64,000 bases of DNA from Phlebotomus papatasi (taxonomy: Eukaryota; Arthropoda; Insecta; Diptera; Psychodidae): NCBI RefSeq assembly GCF_024763615.1, contig NC_077224.1:49176712-49240711 (forward strand), in the 5' to 3' direction. The notes below the pieces were generated by a model that saw only the letters and a list, made by a program, of their open reading frames with translations, did no database searches and was not told where the DNA came from. This document shows, one piece after another, positions 22,858 to 34,100 of the stretch. Positions within the stretch are counted from its first letter, which is position 1, and each line of letters begins with the position of its first letter. A program made the position numbers and the translations under genes.

Positions 22858-25800
22858 TTAAGATTCATCAACGGGCAATTTGATAAGCTTTGTGATAGGT
22901 CGTGTGATTAACTTTCCGCGAACCCTCAATTGTGCCACACGAACTTTACCATCGCTCCCCGGAAACACATCTACCACCAGTCCCAATGGCCACTCCAAAC
23001 TTGACATGTTCTCAGTCTTCAACAGCACTACATCGCCTTCGGTGAAGTTAGGGGTTTCCTTGTTCCATTTATTGCGTTGTTGTAGTGTGTGAAGGTAGTC
23101 ATTTTTCCATCTGGTAGTGAGATCATGTTGAAGTTTTGAACACAGTCTCCATCGGTTCAAGTGATCGATGTTCACCACATCTCCAGGATCAACAGGAAGC
23201 TGCGTTGGGGCATTTCCAACAAGAAAGTCTCCAGGAGTGAGGCTTCGGGGATCATTGGGGTCGTCCATGAGGGCAATGAGTGGTCTGCTATTAAGCACAG
23301 CTTCTATTTGCACAATGATTGTGTTTAATTCTTCATATGTCAGGCGGACATTTCCAACCACACGCGTGAAGTGAGTCTTGAAAGACTTCACAGCTGCCTC
23401 CCACAAACCTCCTTGGTGAGGGGCTCCTGGTGGGTTGAAGTGCCACTGCACATGCAAAGTGGAGGAGAAGTTGGCTAGATCTTGTTGCACATTGTGATTG
23501 CGAAGCAAATTCCGAAGCTCCTTTTCACCGCCCACGAAGTTAGTCCCGTTATCGCTATAAATATGCGCGGGAAGCCCTCTTCTAGCAATGAACCTTCTGA
23601 ATGTTGCAATGAAGGCCGCCGAAGACAATGAAGTGATCAGCTCCAAATGAACTGCTTTAGTGGACATACAAATGAATACCACTACATAGGCCTTTTCAGC
23701 AACAGATCCTCTGGGCGATCTCTTGATCAGAATATGACCCGTGAAGTCCATTCCGGTGTGAAGAAAGGGACGCAAAAGTGTAGTTCTGGATGACGGCAAG
23801 TCTCCCATTAACTGTTCGGCACATTGAGGCTTTGCTCGTATACACGTAGTACACCGATGAATGATGCTGCGAACCAAATTGCGCCCTTTCAGTGGCCAGA
23901 ATTTTGCTCTGATGGACGACAGCGTTAGCTGAGGCCCAGCATGCAAGAGACGCTGATGCTCTCTTTGAGCAATCCACTCCGAAAGTTTTCCATTTCCGAT
24001 GAGCGCAGGGTGGCAAGTTTCAAAAGACTGCTCTGAATTTTTCAGGCGACCACCAACACGCAAAATCCCATAGTGATCAATGAATGGAGAAAGTTTTCGG
24101 ATGGGTAATGTGATTTTGTTCAGTTGATTTGACTTCAACAATGCCAGCACGTCCTTGAAATGAGACGCCTGATCCCAAGAGACTAGCAACATCTCGCTTG
24201 TCCTCAGTTCAGCAACTTGCAGATGATCAGGAATAGCACAAGACGTGCTTCGAGTTACACGTTGACGTCTGGATCTGAAACGTTGAACTCCTCTCAATAC
24301 CCAAGCCAGTACTCGTGTAGCTTTGACAAATGAGCTGCAATGCAACATTAGGGCTTCATAAATGCTTAGCCATGGTCTTTTTGCAGACACTTCAGAACAA
24401 GTCACCATCGTAGGACGAAAGTCAAGATGACTTGTAGGTGAGAATTCGGGTGGCCATTCCGACGGACCCTGAAGAAGCCAACTTGGCCCATGCCACCACA
24501 TTGAGTTATCCAACAAACTCTTCACCTTGCTTCCACGAGATATCATGTCGGCTGGGTTTTCCGAAGTTTTGACATGTCTCCACTGATGGGAGTGTGATGA
24601 ACTCAATATCTTGGAAACTTTATTCCTCACAAGCGTGTCCTTTCTTCCATGTGGAGCATATATCCAATGCAAAACCACCATAGAATCTGTCCAGAAGAAT
24701 GTATTGGAAATTTTTAATGCCTCAGATACTGTACTCATCAACTGCGCGGCTAATTCTGCGCCGCAAAGCTCAGCCTTAGGTATGGTGAGAGTCCTTGTGC
24801 AATCATGTTTTCCCTTGATTGGAGTGAGTCTTGATTTAGCCACAAGCAGTCCAGAAGATCTGTTACACTGACTATCCTCGTAGACAAGATATATTGAAGC
24901 ACCGTAGGCCATCATGCTTGCATCGCAATAGGCATGCAACTCCATGTGAGAAGGATTCGAAATCGTAGAAATCCACCTCGGAATGCGTAATTGGCTAATA
25001 TCTGTCAAATCCACGATGAAAGCTTTCCACTCAGTTAGAAGATCATCTGGAATGGGATCATCCCATCCAATAGGCTTGGTCCAAGCTATTTGGATCAACA
25101 GCTTTGCAGAAGTTATGATTGGGCCTATTAAGCCACACGGATCAAAGATCCTCGCCACAGTAGACAATAACTGTCGCTTAGTCCAAGTCTCCGATTGCAA
25201 ACTTCCTGATACACGAAATTGGAATGCATCAATGACCGGATTCCACAAGAAATTTTTTCTCAAAATGGAAGCAGCAATGGGGTAAATCTCTTCATATTCT
25301 TCCGCTAACTGCATCAGCACCTTAGTAGCTAAATATGGGGATACTGATACTCCAAAGCAAACTGTACGGAATCGGTAATCAACAATTTCTCCCCTGTCCG
25401 TCCATAAAAATCTCTGAAAGTCTCTATGTAGAGGGTTTAGGAGCACCTGCAGGTACATCTTTACGATGTCGCAGGTAAGCACAACTTCGTGCATTCTAAA
25501 TCTCCACAGGATAGACAGAAGTGTAGGCTGAACAGTAGGGCAAGCCAACAAGCAATCGTTGAGACTCAATCCAGACTTAGACTTTGAGCTACCGTTAAAA
25601 ACGATTCGCACTTTGGTAGTGGAAGAGGACTCTCTGATCACACAGTGGTGAGGGAAATAATACGACCGATTCTCCAGTTCCTGGGCAGGGACTCTTTCGA
25701 TAATATCAAGGGACAAGTACTCCTTGAAGATTGCATCGTACTCCATCATCAACTTAGGACTCTTTTCTAGTCTCTTGGTAAGATAGTTTAATTGCCTGAG

Positions 25801-28032
25801 TGCCAGCTGACGATTGTTGGTCAAGTTCTGGACATTCTCATTTAATGGCAGCTGCACGACATATCTACCATTGGGATGTCGATAGGTTGTGGCTGAAAAA
25901 TTACCTTCAACATCCTGATACTCGGAATGAGTTGTGACTTCCTTTGGCACCTCTTCGATCTCCCAAAACTTGCGAATCGTACGTTCAATACTGGTGAGTG
26001 TCGTGAGGTGACATGAAGCGTGAGTATGATCGAAGGCAGGGGGACATGGGCCTACGACCAGCCAACCAAATATGCTGTCTTGCAGTAAGGGCAATCCCTC
26101 TCCTAGCTTGATTCTATCGGGTTTCATAAGCGACCACGCCAAGCCTCCGCCAATTAAGAGGTCGATCTTTTGAGACTTGAACCACATTGGATCAGCTAAA
26201 GTAACATGAGATGGAATTGCAATTTGGCTCATATCAACAGCAAAATTGGGTTGCTCGCCAACTACTTTGGGCATGACAATGCAATGAATTGCTTCAACTT
26301 CTTGGGAAGACTCAAATTTACATTGCAGGTTCACCTGCACCTCCTGGTGGCCAGTTTGCATAATGGATCCTACCCCATCAATCATGAAATTAGTACGTTT
26401 GGGGACTAATCTTAGCCTCTGACACATGTACGTAGTAATGATATTGATTTGGGAAGCTGGATCTAGCACAGCACGGCAAGATTCGACATGATTGTTTGGC
26501 CCTTGGATTCTAACAATTGCGGTTGCAAACAAGACATTGGACTTTACTCCCCCAGATGCCCCGGAACAACTTAGGGTGGCAGATGTGTTAGGAGTAGGTC
26601 TATTCCCTTGAGACAAATTTGACATGGTGCCGTCAGGGTTATCTTGATTGTTATTCGACTGAGAATGTGGGACAAACGCGTCATGGAGCAGGTGATTATG
26701 TCTTTGATTACATTTTTTGCATAACTGATAAGTGCATGAATCAATTACATGGGATTCGCTCAAACAGTTTAGACAAATTTTCAGATTTTTGACTGTACTT
26801 AACCTTTGCTTGGGTTGAAGACCCAGAAATTTCCTACACTTAAACAATTTATGAGGATTAACTTTGCAAAAACTACAATTTTCCTTGACTTTATTCTCAA
26901 CTACACAAGAAGAAGCTTTTCCTGACTTACTCTTTTGTGTGATTGGGCAGCTCTCAAGGCTCCTGCAGCGTTTCTCAAGAAACTCGTCAAAGTCTGTCCA
27001 GGTAGGAATGGAGTCTGGGCACTTTTCACTCCATTGCGTCTGAGTTTGATGATCCAAATGTTTCAGCGCCAAATGAATCAGCCATGGATCTCTTGATGAA
27101 ACTCCCAATGCATCCACAGCTTCCAAAGCCTGAGAAGTTGTGGATTGCAGCTTCCGTAGAGCAGTGACATCAGACTTAGTAATGGTGGGCTGATTCAGGA
27201 ATTTATCCATGAACGCAGAAATGATGATCATCTTGTTGTTGTATCTCTTCTCAAGACGACCCCAAGCGATGGTGTAATTCTCGTCAGTGATTGGGAGACT
27301 ACCGAAGAGTCCAAGTGCTTCTCCACTTGTAGAATTTCTCAAGTATTGCATCTTTTGGGATTTTGACAGTCTTATATTTTTATCTACAGATGAGATAAAA
27401 AGATTTTTGAATGTCATCCATTCGCAATAATCCCCGGAAAAAGTGGGAATTTTGATTGGTTCCAGCTTTGCACTGTGGTCAGAGACATCAAGAATATCGG
27501 AGTTCTCGAGCGTTGCTGTCAAATTATTTCGAGAAGCTTCCAGTAAAGTCTCAACTTCCTTCCGTTGATTTTGTAGAAGCTCCTTCAGCTTACTTTCTTC
27601 ACTCAATCGTTGCAATCTTTGTTCTTGCAGCTGTTGTTGCATCAGTGAGAGCATTTGCTGGACAGTTTGATTCTCAGATGATGTATTCAGCCCTGAAGCT
27701 TCACCAGCTGCATTATAACCTCTCTTCTGAGTGGTAATTGCGGCGATTAACTGACTAAGTTCCTGTTCCACCTGAAGACATTCATCCATGAAGGTTAGAA
27801 ACTCTTCCTGTTCCTTTTCTTTGTCTTCAGGGGCTGCTGAAGCGATAATCTCGGATTGCACAGCCTTAAATTTTCCCTCGATAATCCCGACCATATCTCT
27901 CTGTGCTATTAACTCAGTCTCAGCTTGGCCATCTTCCAAATTCTCAGGATCTCTCTGGTACTTTTCCACAATCTTCCGGACAGAGGTTAATTGACCTTTG
28001 TATGCACGCCTGCTCAATTCCTTGGACGGCAT
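22858..28032 (-). CDS. BEL/Pao gag-pol polyprotein with an in-frame gap in reverse transcriptase
   Basis: The protein is 1724 aa from the first ATG (28030-28032) to TAA at 22858. The frame is open upstream to about 28093 but has no earlier ATG. In order: a gag-like region with the BEL DUF1759 pattern (PIKIPTFSGDYCEW near 190); CCHC-like zinc knuckles near 385-450; an aspartic protease with AVLDPASQ near 522; reverse transcriptase with LTCDIVKMYLQV near 854; RNase H with HAYCDASMMAYGAS near 1035 and FWTDSM; an HHCC finger, then integrase residues in GMDFTG, SDNGTNF and a glutamate in GGLWEAAVKS (about 1340-1545). In reverse transcriptase, SILRKNF runs straight into LWNPVIDAF, so the segment that should hold the YxDD catalytic box is absent without a frameshift. 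This copy is therefore predicted unable to reverse-transcribe on its own. Confidence 0.92.
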   Translation of the reverse strand: MPSKELSRRAYKGQLTSVRKIVEKYQRDPENLEDGQAETELIAQRDMVGIIEGKFKAVQSEIIASAAPEDKEKEQEEFLTFMDECLQVEQELSQLIAAITTQKRGYNAAGEASGLNTSSENQTVQQMLSLMQQQLQEQRLQRLSEESKLKELLQNQRKEVETLLEASRNNLTATLENSDILDVSDHSAKLEPIKIPTFSGDYCEWMTFKNLFISSVDKNIRLSKSQKMQYLRNSTSGEALGLFGSLPITDENYTIAWGRLEKRYNNKMIIISAFMDKFLNQPTITKSDVTALRKLQSTTSQALEAVDALGVSSRDPWLIHLALKHLDHQTQTQWSEKCPDSIPTWTDFDEFLEKRCRSLESCPITQKSKSGKASSCVVENKVKENCSFCKVNPHKLFKCRKFLGLQPKQRLSTVKNLKICLNCLSESHVIDSCTYQLCKKCNQRHNHLLHDAFVPHSQSNNNQDNPDGTMSNLSQGNRPTPNTSATLSCSGASGGVKSNVLFATAIVRIQGPNNHVESCRAVLDPASQINIITTYMCQRLRLVPKRTNFMIDGVGSIMQTGHQEVQVNLQCKFESSQEVEAIHCIVMPKVVGEQPNFAVDMSQIAIPSHVTLADPMWFKSQKIDLLIGGGLAWSLMKPDRIKLGEGLPLLQDSIFGWLVVGPCPPAFDHTHASCHLTTLTSIERTIRKFWEIEEVPKEVTTHSEYQDVEGNFSATTYRHPNGRYVVQLPLNENVQNLTNNRQLALRQLNYLTKRLEKSPKLMMEYDAIFKEYLSLDIIERVPAQELENRSYYFPHHCVIRESSSTTKVRIVFNGSSKSKSGLSLNDCLLACPTVQPTLLSILWRFRMHEVVLTCDIVKMYLQVLLNPLHRDFQRFLWTDRGEIVDYRFRTVCFGVSVSPYLATKVLMQLAEEYEEIYPIAASILRKNFLWNPVIDAFQFRVSGSLQSETWTKRQLLSTVARIFDPCGLIGPIITSAKLLIQIAWTKPIGWDDPIPDDLLTEWKAFIVDLTDISQLRIPRWISTISNPSHMELHAYCDASMMAYGASIYLVYEDSQCNRSSGLLVAKSRLTPIKGKHDCTRTLTIPKAELCGAELAAQLMSTVSEALKISNTFFWTDSMVVLHWIYAPHGRKDTLVRNKVSKILSSSHSHQWRHVKTSENPADMISRGSKVKSLLDNSMWWHGPSWLLQGPSEWPPEFSPTSHLDFRPTMVTCSEVSAKRPWLSIYEALMLHCSSFVKATRVLAWVLRGVQRFRSRRQRVTRSTSCAIPDHLQVAELRTSEMLLVSWDQASHFKDVLALLKSNQLNKITLPIRKLSPFIDHYGILRVGGRLKNSEQSFETCHPALIGNGKLSEWIAQREHQRLLHAGPQLTLSSIRAKFWPLKGRNLVRSIIHRCTTCIRAKPQCAEQLMGDLPSSRTTLLRPFLHTGMDFTGHILIKRSPRGSVAEKAYVVVFICMSTKAVHLELITSLSSAAFIATFRRFIARRGLPAHIYSDNGTNFVGGEKELRNLLRNHNVQQDLANFSSTLHVQWHFNPPGAPHQGGLWEAAVKSFKTHFTRVVGNVRLTYEELNTIIVQIEAVLNSRPLIALMDDPNDPRSLTPGDFLVGNAPTQLPVDPGDVVNIDHLNRWRLCSKLQHDLTTRWKNDYLHTLQQRNKWNKETPNFTEGDVVLLKTENMSSLEWPLGLVVDVFPGSDGKVRVAQLRVRGKLITRPITKLIKLPVDES

Positions 28033-28081
28033 TTTGCTGGCGGGAATCTGCTGCTCCCTCGACGACTCAGACAGGACCAAA

Positions 28082-28282
28082 TGAAGAGGATGTTACCTAT
28101 GAGTGGACAAAAAAGATGAGAATAGTCCTCTCAAGCACCTCAGCTAGACAATTCAGTGGGAAATATACCTATGAGTGGACAAAAAAGATGAGAATAGTCC
28201 TCTCAAGCACCTCAGCTAGACAATTCAGTGGGAAATATACCTGGAAATACAGTTTTATCAGTATCCGGCTCGAAGGACCAAA
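28082..28282 (-). repeat. 201-bp duplication of LTR end and primer site in the leader
   Basis: 28082-28269 repeats the first 188 bp of the adjacent LTR with a few differences. With the primer site it forms a tandem copy of the LTR edge. A second partial primer-site word (GGACCAAA) borders its inner side at 28075-28082. Confidence 0.8.
28264..28280 (-). other. Primer binding site complementary to tRNA-Tyr
   Basis: The plus-strand sequence TCCGGCTCGAAGGACCA equals the known 3' end of insect tRNA-Tyr, including CCA. The minus strand is thus the primer site, 2 nt from the 5' LTR. Confidence 0.75.
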
Positions 28283-28691
28283 TGAAGAGGATGTTACCTA
28301 TGAGTGGACAAAAAAGATGAGAATAGTCCTCTCAAGCACCTCAGCTAGACAATTCAGTGGGAAATATACCTATGAGTGGACAAAAAAGATGAGAATAGTC
28401 CTCTCAAGCACCTCAGCTAGACAATTCAGTGGGAAATATACCTGGAAATACAGTTTTATCAGTACCCGGTGAGAACGGATCAAAATTTTCCTTATCCGCT
28501 GAGAAAAACCACAATTTTCTTTGGAGCACACTTTTTATTCACTTTTCACGTTCAGAGAAAAAATTAACGGTAGAGGAAAGCCATTTTGAAATCAGCTGAC
28601 TTCCGATAACCCGGCGATATTTCATCGATATTCGATTAATCGAACTATTTAAATTGTGGCAGATCGCAACGGGTTCCTCTTATTTTGTACA
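28283..28691 (-). repeat. BEL 5' LTR
   Basis: It is 409 bp, colinear with and apparently identical to the LTR at 22336-22744. It is followed by the CCGAC target duplication. Confidence 0.92.
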
Positions 28692-28696
28692 CCGAC
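28692..28696. repeat. Target-site duplication CCGAC, right
   Basis: It matches 22331-22335. Confidence 0.85.
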
Positions 28697-28839
28697 CATC
28701 TTTTTCTAACCACCTTTTGTGACGAAACGGATAGAAAATTTCAAAATGTCAAGCGGAACGAGTTTAATATTTAGTTTAATACGTTTATATGACCCATAAG
28801 CCCTGAGATATTCCGTGTAATTTGTTCTGAAGACCTGAA

Positions 28840-28960
28840 CAGTAGCATCTCAAATTAACGCGCAGATTCCCGTAGCAATTTGCCCTTCCTGAACTCTTCC
28901 AAGGCCTTTTTCACATCGTCTTTTTCATAGAAGCTATGGTTTTTTCTATGGACATTGTAG
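28840..28960 (-). pseudogene. Remnant with Psq/CENP-B-like helix-turn-helix wording
   Basis: On the minus strand, one frame reads FYEKDDVKKALEEFRKGKLL followed by RESAR. This resembles the N-terminal psq-type DNA-binding domain of pogo/Tigger-class transposases. Only about 40 codons are visible, with stops nearby. It lies in the right half of the decayed DNA transposon. Confidence 0.4.
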
Positions 28961-29449
28961 AACTCAGAAATTGAAAAAAAAAACATAAAATGAATAAGAA
29001 ATTTAGAAAAGCAAAAGATGTTGCCGGAATAGGCAACATTACCTCACCGAAGAGACGCTCACAAAGGAACAACTTTTTACGCGAAATACAGGATCCAGCT
29101 AGGAAATTTTACCCGAAATTTAAAGATTGATTCACTATTACTATAAACAGAAACAATCTTTAATGAAAACTAATCAATTTTCATGAAAAACATCGAAGGA
29201 AAACCTTCTGCACTTCACCACAAATTACAAGACTGCTAGAAACACAAGTGGTCTGTCACATTTTTTGTAAGATTCTTTCTGCCCTGAGTATTACAACACA
29301 ATTTAAATTCAAATTATACCTAAAATTTAACGATCTTTGTGTTACTACATCCTAAAGTGAATAAATATTTAAAAGCAAAATGAATTCATACATTCAAAGT
29401 GTCCGAAATTAGAAGCTGTCCGAAATTTGGCACACTTAGCCTAACCATA

Positions 29450-31150
29450 TCCTATAGACCGAATAAAATTGTAAAACACTATCGTGATTTCTTGAAATAC
29501 TGTCCCAAAGTCAAAATATAAATAAGTGTCCCAAACCTCCTCAGTCTCCCCCAGTGATAGAGCCTTGACAGACCTGAGGATTAGCCGAGAGACGGCTTAT
29601 CGTTATTATATTCTACATAATGGTTAAACTTAATTTCCATCATTTTTCACTAAGTCGTCTCTCGGCTTAAGTCGTAAGGTCGTAAGTGTATCTAGGGCAA
29701 TAGATACTTAAAAAGGAAACGATTTTATATTTATTCCATAGCAGTAAGGGGCTTTACAAAGGTTTGAGAAAAAATTGCTCGGTATAGGGGAATGTAAGCA
29801 TGGTTCGCATACAGTGAATCTTCAAACGATATGAATTTTCTCTTTGATTGGAAGGAGCTAATTCGTTTTTTTTTCTTAGCCGTAAACCAGCTTTTTACAA
29901 ATATAGTGAAAATTCGCTATCTTTGAAAGTTTCACTGTGTGCGAAGCATGCCTACATTTCCCTAATTCAAAGATTAAAAAACATATTGCCTCTTGGTTCA
30001 GAAAATTAAAAAAAAAATGTGCGAAAATTTCACACAATATGAAACAGAAACAGACCCCTCCTAAATACCTCATTTTGCTTCTATACCTTATCCCACAAAA
30101 AACATTTACCACTAAATTTTCATAAAATATTTGTCCTTTCGTAAATAAATATTAAGATTACTTTGGACAGGTTTAGACAAACTGGTTTCTATTTGTAGAC
30201 ATTAAAAACAAAAAAAAAGTTTTTTTTTGTTTTTAAAAATAAAACAATTGGTTAAAAAAATCTTAATCTCAATTTTATCAACTAACAAATACATGAGCTT
30301 CTAGAAGAATCACGGCTCGAGTGTATCTCTGTTTGCCTTTTTTATCGCATGGAGCCATATATTCTTTGTATGTTGATGTGATAAATTTAACCAACCATAT
30401 AAATTTCAATAATATTTAATTTTCTACAAGTGGGCCGCACATGTGAGGTTAAGTTCAAAAAACACTTTTAAATGCAAATATTGTCAGATTATTTATTTAT
30501 GACTTAATGCACTTTTATTCAGTTTTTCCCATAATTTTGTTATTCTTCTGTCACATTGTGAATTAAAGTCGGAGAGAGGACAGATGTCAGAATGAGAAGA
30601 AGGCAATTTTCAGTGGAATATTCCATATTTGGTTGGTAATGAAATGTGTAATAATTTGTTCCGTGAAATCTACTTGAAGATATTTTTACAATGGATGGGA
30701 TTTTAAGGGACAGAGAGCGACATGCCGACAAAATATTAAACAATTTGTTGTTAAAAAGAACATACATGTCACATCTGCATTTACGATTAAATGTTGACGT
30801 TGTGGACCGCTGGGATTTTCCTATGATATACAAACAGAAGCTCTAGGAACTATAATTTATATATTTTATGGAACTGAGAAATCAACAGAAGAACCACAAG
30901 CTAATATCAAAAATATAAACGAATAGATATTGAAATCTTATGTAAATTGCAGAGATTGGAATCAATACACAAATGACCATTACATAACATAAACAAATTT
31001 ATTTAGCTAAACTTATATGATAGCGCAATACATTTAGATACCTAAGTTATATATACATAAATATCTTAACTATTGAACATAAATTCGATGTAATAATATA
31101 AAATTAAATAATCAGTCTATTCTATTCCACTGTGTGAGTGTTCCTCTGAG
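29450..31150. other. Intergenic sequence
   Basis: No exon is recognised. 29585-29685 contains a GCCGAGAGACGGCTTA word and its inverted partner TAAGTCGTCTCTCGGC. TTTATT at 30998-31003 may be the minus-strand poly(A) signal of sugar-porter gene A. Confidence 0.35.
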
Positions 31151-31155
31151 AATTT

Positions 31156-34100
31156 TTACACTGTCGGTTGGAGTTCCTTATCATTCACCTGAACATCATC
31201 ATCGAGAACCTTGCCCTTGGTCTCCGGTACAACTAAAGCAATGAAGATGGCACCAAGTATGCAAAAGCCTGCAAAAAGCCACAGGCAGCCAAAAAGTTGG
31301 ATTGTCGTCATCAAGATCGGCATCGCTTTTAAGATGACAAATGCTGAGATACTTATAGTGACTAAACAGAAACTGGATCCTACAGCTCTTATCTGCAAAG
31401 ACAAACAAACATGTTCAGTGGCGCGTGTGTCATCTTTTAGCCTAAGTGCTCATGATTTACTTTCGAGGGAAGCACCTCGGTGAGAACAATATAGGGAAGA
31501 GCTAAAATGCCCACTGACGAGATATAGATGACAAGGGATAGGGTCACCACAGGTACCCAGTCCAAGAAGGTCAGGGCATACCCCTGGAATTTGAAGAATG
31601 AATATGTGCCCATGAGTATCAGCCCTGCTGAGGCCCCAATGGATGATATCAGTAGCAAGGTCTTTCGGCCAGTTCGATCAACGAAGATCGTTGATGTGTA
31701 GGTTCCGAAGATTTGCACCATTCCCAGGACAATTGACGATATGTTGGGATCCAGCTCAGATCCTGATTCCTTAAAGATTGTAGCTGTGTAATTGACAAAG
31801 GCGAAGGCTCCACAGAACTGAGTTAGCAAAAACAGGCCTACACCAATAATGAAAGCCTTCTTTGCAGGTGACGTTGCTGAAATAAAAAGTGAAAAAAACG
31901 TCTTAAAATAGTCATTACAAAGATAACACAGTTATTAAAAACCAGAAAAATATTTAATTTGGAAAAAGAATACAAAATACGTTAAAGTCGAAAACCCAAG
32001 GTGATAGTTAAAAAGAGGTGATAGGTGGTAAAAGAAAGCTCGCTAACTCCGGACGACTGAAACTTCGGACGTCGGATTTGACCTCTGGCCCTTTTCAGAA
32101 AATTGATCAAATTAATTAAAAACTTATTGTAAAAAACGAGTTGTTTTAAGCTTGAGCTGTCCGAAGGTAGCGCACTTTCCCCTACTTCTTTCGAAACCAA
32201 CTCTTAAAGAGATTGAACTAACGATTTCGAAACACAGCCCACTAAACAATCAAAATACTTCACTAAAGCACATGATTAAACTAAGAAAAATTTTAAAAAA
32301 GCTGTTGTATATACTGCTTACTCTTTGGGTACGAGTCGTTCGAGCAGTAAAAACAATAGTATCACTAGTTCAATTCAGTTTAAACCAAAACGACATATGC
32401 GACTTAAAATATTATAGCTTTATCTAATATAATAGTGCTTTAGAAACGGAAACTCAAAGACTTTTATCCCTTTGAGGATGAGTGGGACACTGGTGTCCCA
32501 AAAACAAAAACAATTTCTTTGACTATAGAAAGGTATTTTGTACTCTAAATAATACGAAAGGAGTAATCGTTACACGAGTTTCGGACTAAAACCTTTGGCC
32601 AGTTCTTTAAGATTTTGATCCTAAGATTTTGAAATCCTAATTAATAATTAATTTTATTGGTCTTCCAAAATCTAATTGACCATAAGGTTTAATCATAATC
32701 TAAACTTCCCAATAAATCTCGTCTGATTAGAAATTAAAGAGGTTAAGGTATAAGGCTAAACCTTAAGTCTAAGACCGGATTCAGACTAGAGGTTTAGCCA
32801 AGTTCCCAAGGGTCTCAAAACCTTAAAAAGCAACCGATTTTATTGATTTTTCAAAATGTAATAGGTCATTTGCCCTTAGTAATCCAACCCTAAGTCAACA
32901 TTTTCCAAAAGATCTTGACTAATAAAATATAAGAGAAGTTAAGCCATATGGCTAAGCTTTAGGTCTGAAGCTCATATAAGGCTCGTATTACGCTCAGGCC
33001 ATTTTATTAAAATCTGTAATACATTCTCTAACTTAAAAACCGTTTCTAATCCTGTACAACCTCAATCAATTTTGAGAATTGTACCTTTTGCCTGTACATT
33101 AGAGTCCCGATTTAGTAGTTTAAACTATTAACTAGGGTAAAATGAGGTAATTTGAAACCATTTACAATTTGGGACACTTGAGATTTTCTCACTATTTCAG
33201 ATAAGCAAAGAGAAAACAAAGGCCGCAAAATAGAAGAAAAAGACGTTTAAGAAGAAAAGGAACAGATTTCTTCCTTTTGAATCTCTAAAACATTGAGAAA
33301 ATCTCATACATATGTCCCAAATTGTAAATGGTTCGAAATTACCTCATTTTACCCTATATAGTTTGAAGACAACATCTCTTTATTTCACAGTTCCTTTTTG
33401 ATTAGAATTATTTGCATGTACTAAATAAAGTACTAAATAGTAAATTTTGCCTCCACTAGAGCATTACTCATCATGGCAAAATTCCTTTCGCACTCTAACA
33501 ACTTAGATTGTAGATTGTAGATCTGGATCCTGACCAAGCCTCTAACAACTGATATGAGATAGTTCATTTGTCATTGTAATACATGAAGCAATACCAAAGA
33601 CTATGATTTCACTAGATGAATTCGAAACCGATATGGTACCGGAAAAATCAGAAAAAGACCGGCTTCGAATCCCAGAACTCGGAGTCGCAAAGAAAAGACT
33701 CTACATCTAATTCAAAAAGATCTAATACAACTACAACGAGAGCGAATTTTATTGCTCCTGAATTTGGAATAGTACTGATCCCGATACTAAAACCAATTGA
33801 ATCCTGATACTAAAACCAGAAACTAATAACAAATTTAGATCTCTTCCAAAAATATTGAAAGCTTTTAATTGAGTTCAAACAATAAAAATTAAATAAATAG
33901 CGAAAAACCAGTGAAGCAGAAAATATAAAATTTGAAGATAACGCCTAATTGTGCAATCATCCGATGATTTATTATCATGACGTTATACGTCACTGTTCAA
34001 ATGCGTTTCGCGGAATTCTAAAATAGCACTTAGATACAGCAGATCATTTAATCTCATGGATTATTGCCTTTCTAATAACTTTATAGAATCTTCTTCCTGG

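Larger units (their letters stand above)
22336..28691 (-). mobile_element. BEL/Pao LTR retrotransposon, 6356 bp
   Basis: It reads on the minus strand. Both LTRs are 409 bp (22336-22744 and 28283-28691), begin TG and end CA, and show no difference where I compared them. They are flanked by CCGAC duplications, so the insertion is recent. A polypurine tract, a primer site matching tRNA-Tyr and one long gag-pol frame are all recognisable. Two defects stand out: an in-frame loss inside reverse transcriptase and a 201-bp duplication of the LTR end plus primer site in the leader. It inserted into an older DNA transposon. Confidence 0.93.
21918..29449. mobile_element. Decayed DNA transposon split by the BEL element
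   Basis: The left end is GGGTAAGTGTGCCAAATTTCG. The right end, at about 29430-29449, is its near reverse complement (CGAAATTTGGCACACTTAGCC). The left part continues after a nested MITE with AAGCACCGAAGTCC, like the element at 302-1371. The right part (28697-29449) has a short minus-strand coding remnant. Removing BEL leaves an element of roughly 1.2 kb. Confidence 0.5.

Noticed and set aside
24611..24871. Plus-strand ORFs within the BEL region
   Set aside because: They are antisense to the gag-pol frame, which has recognisable domains throughout.
27903..28472. Plus-strand ORF of 189 codons with a repeated TYEWTKKMRIVLSS peptide
   Set aside because: It is created by the 72-bp tandem units of the BEL LTR, whose length is a multiple of 3. 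It lies antisense to the element and has no start context or relatives.
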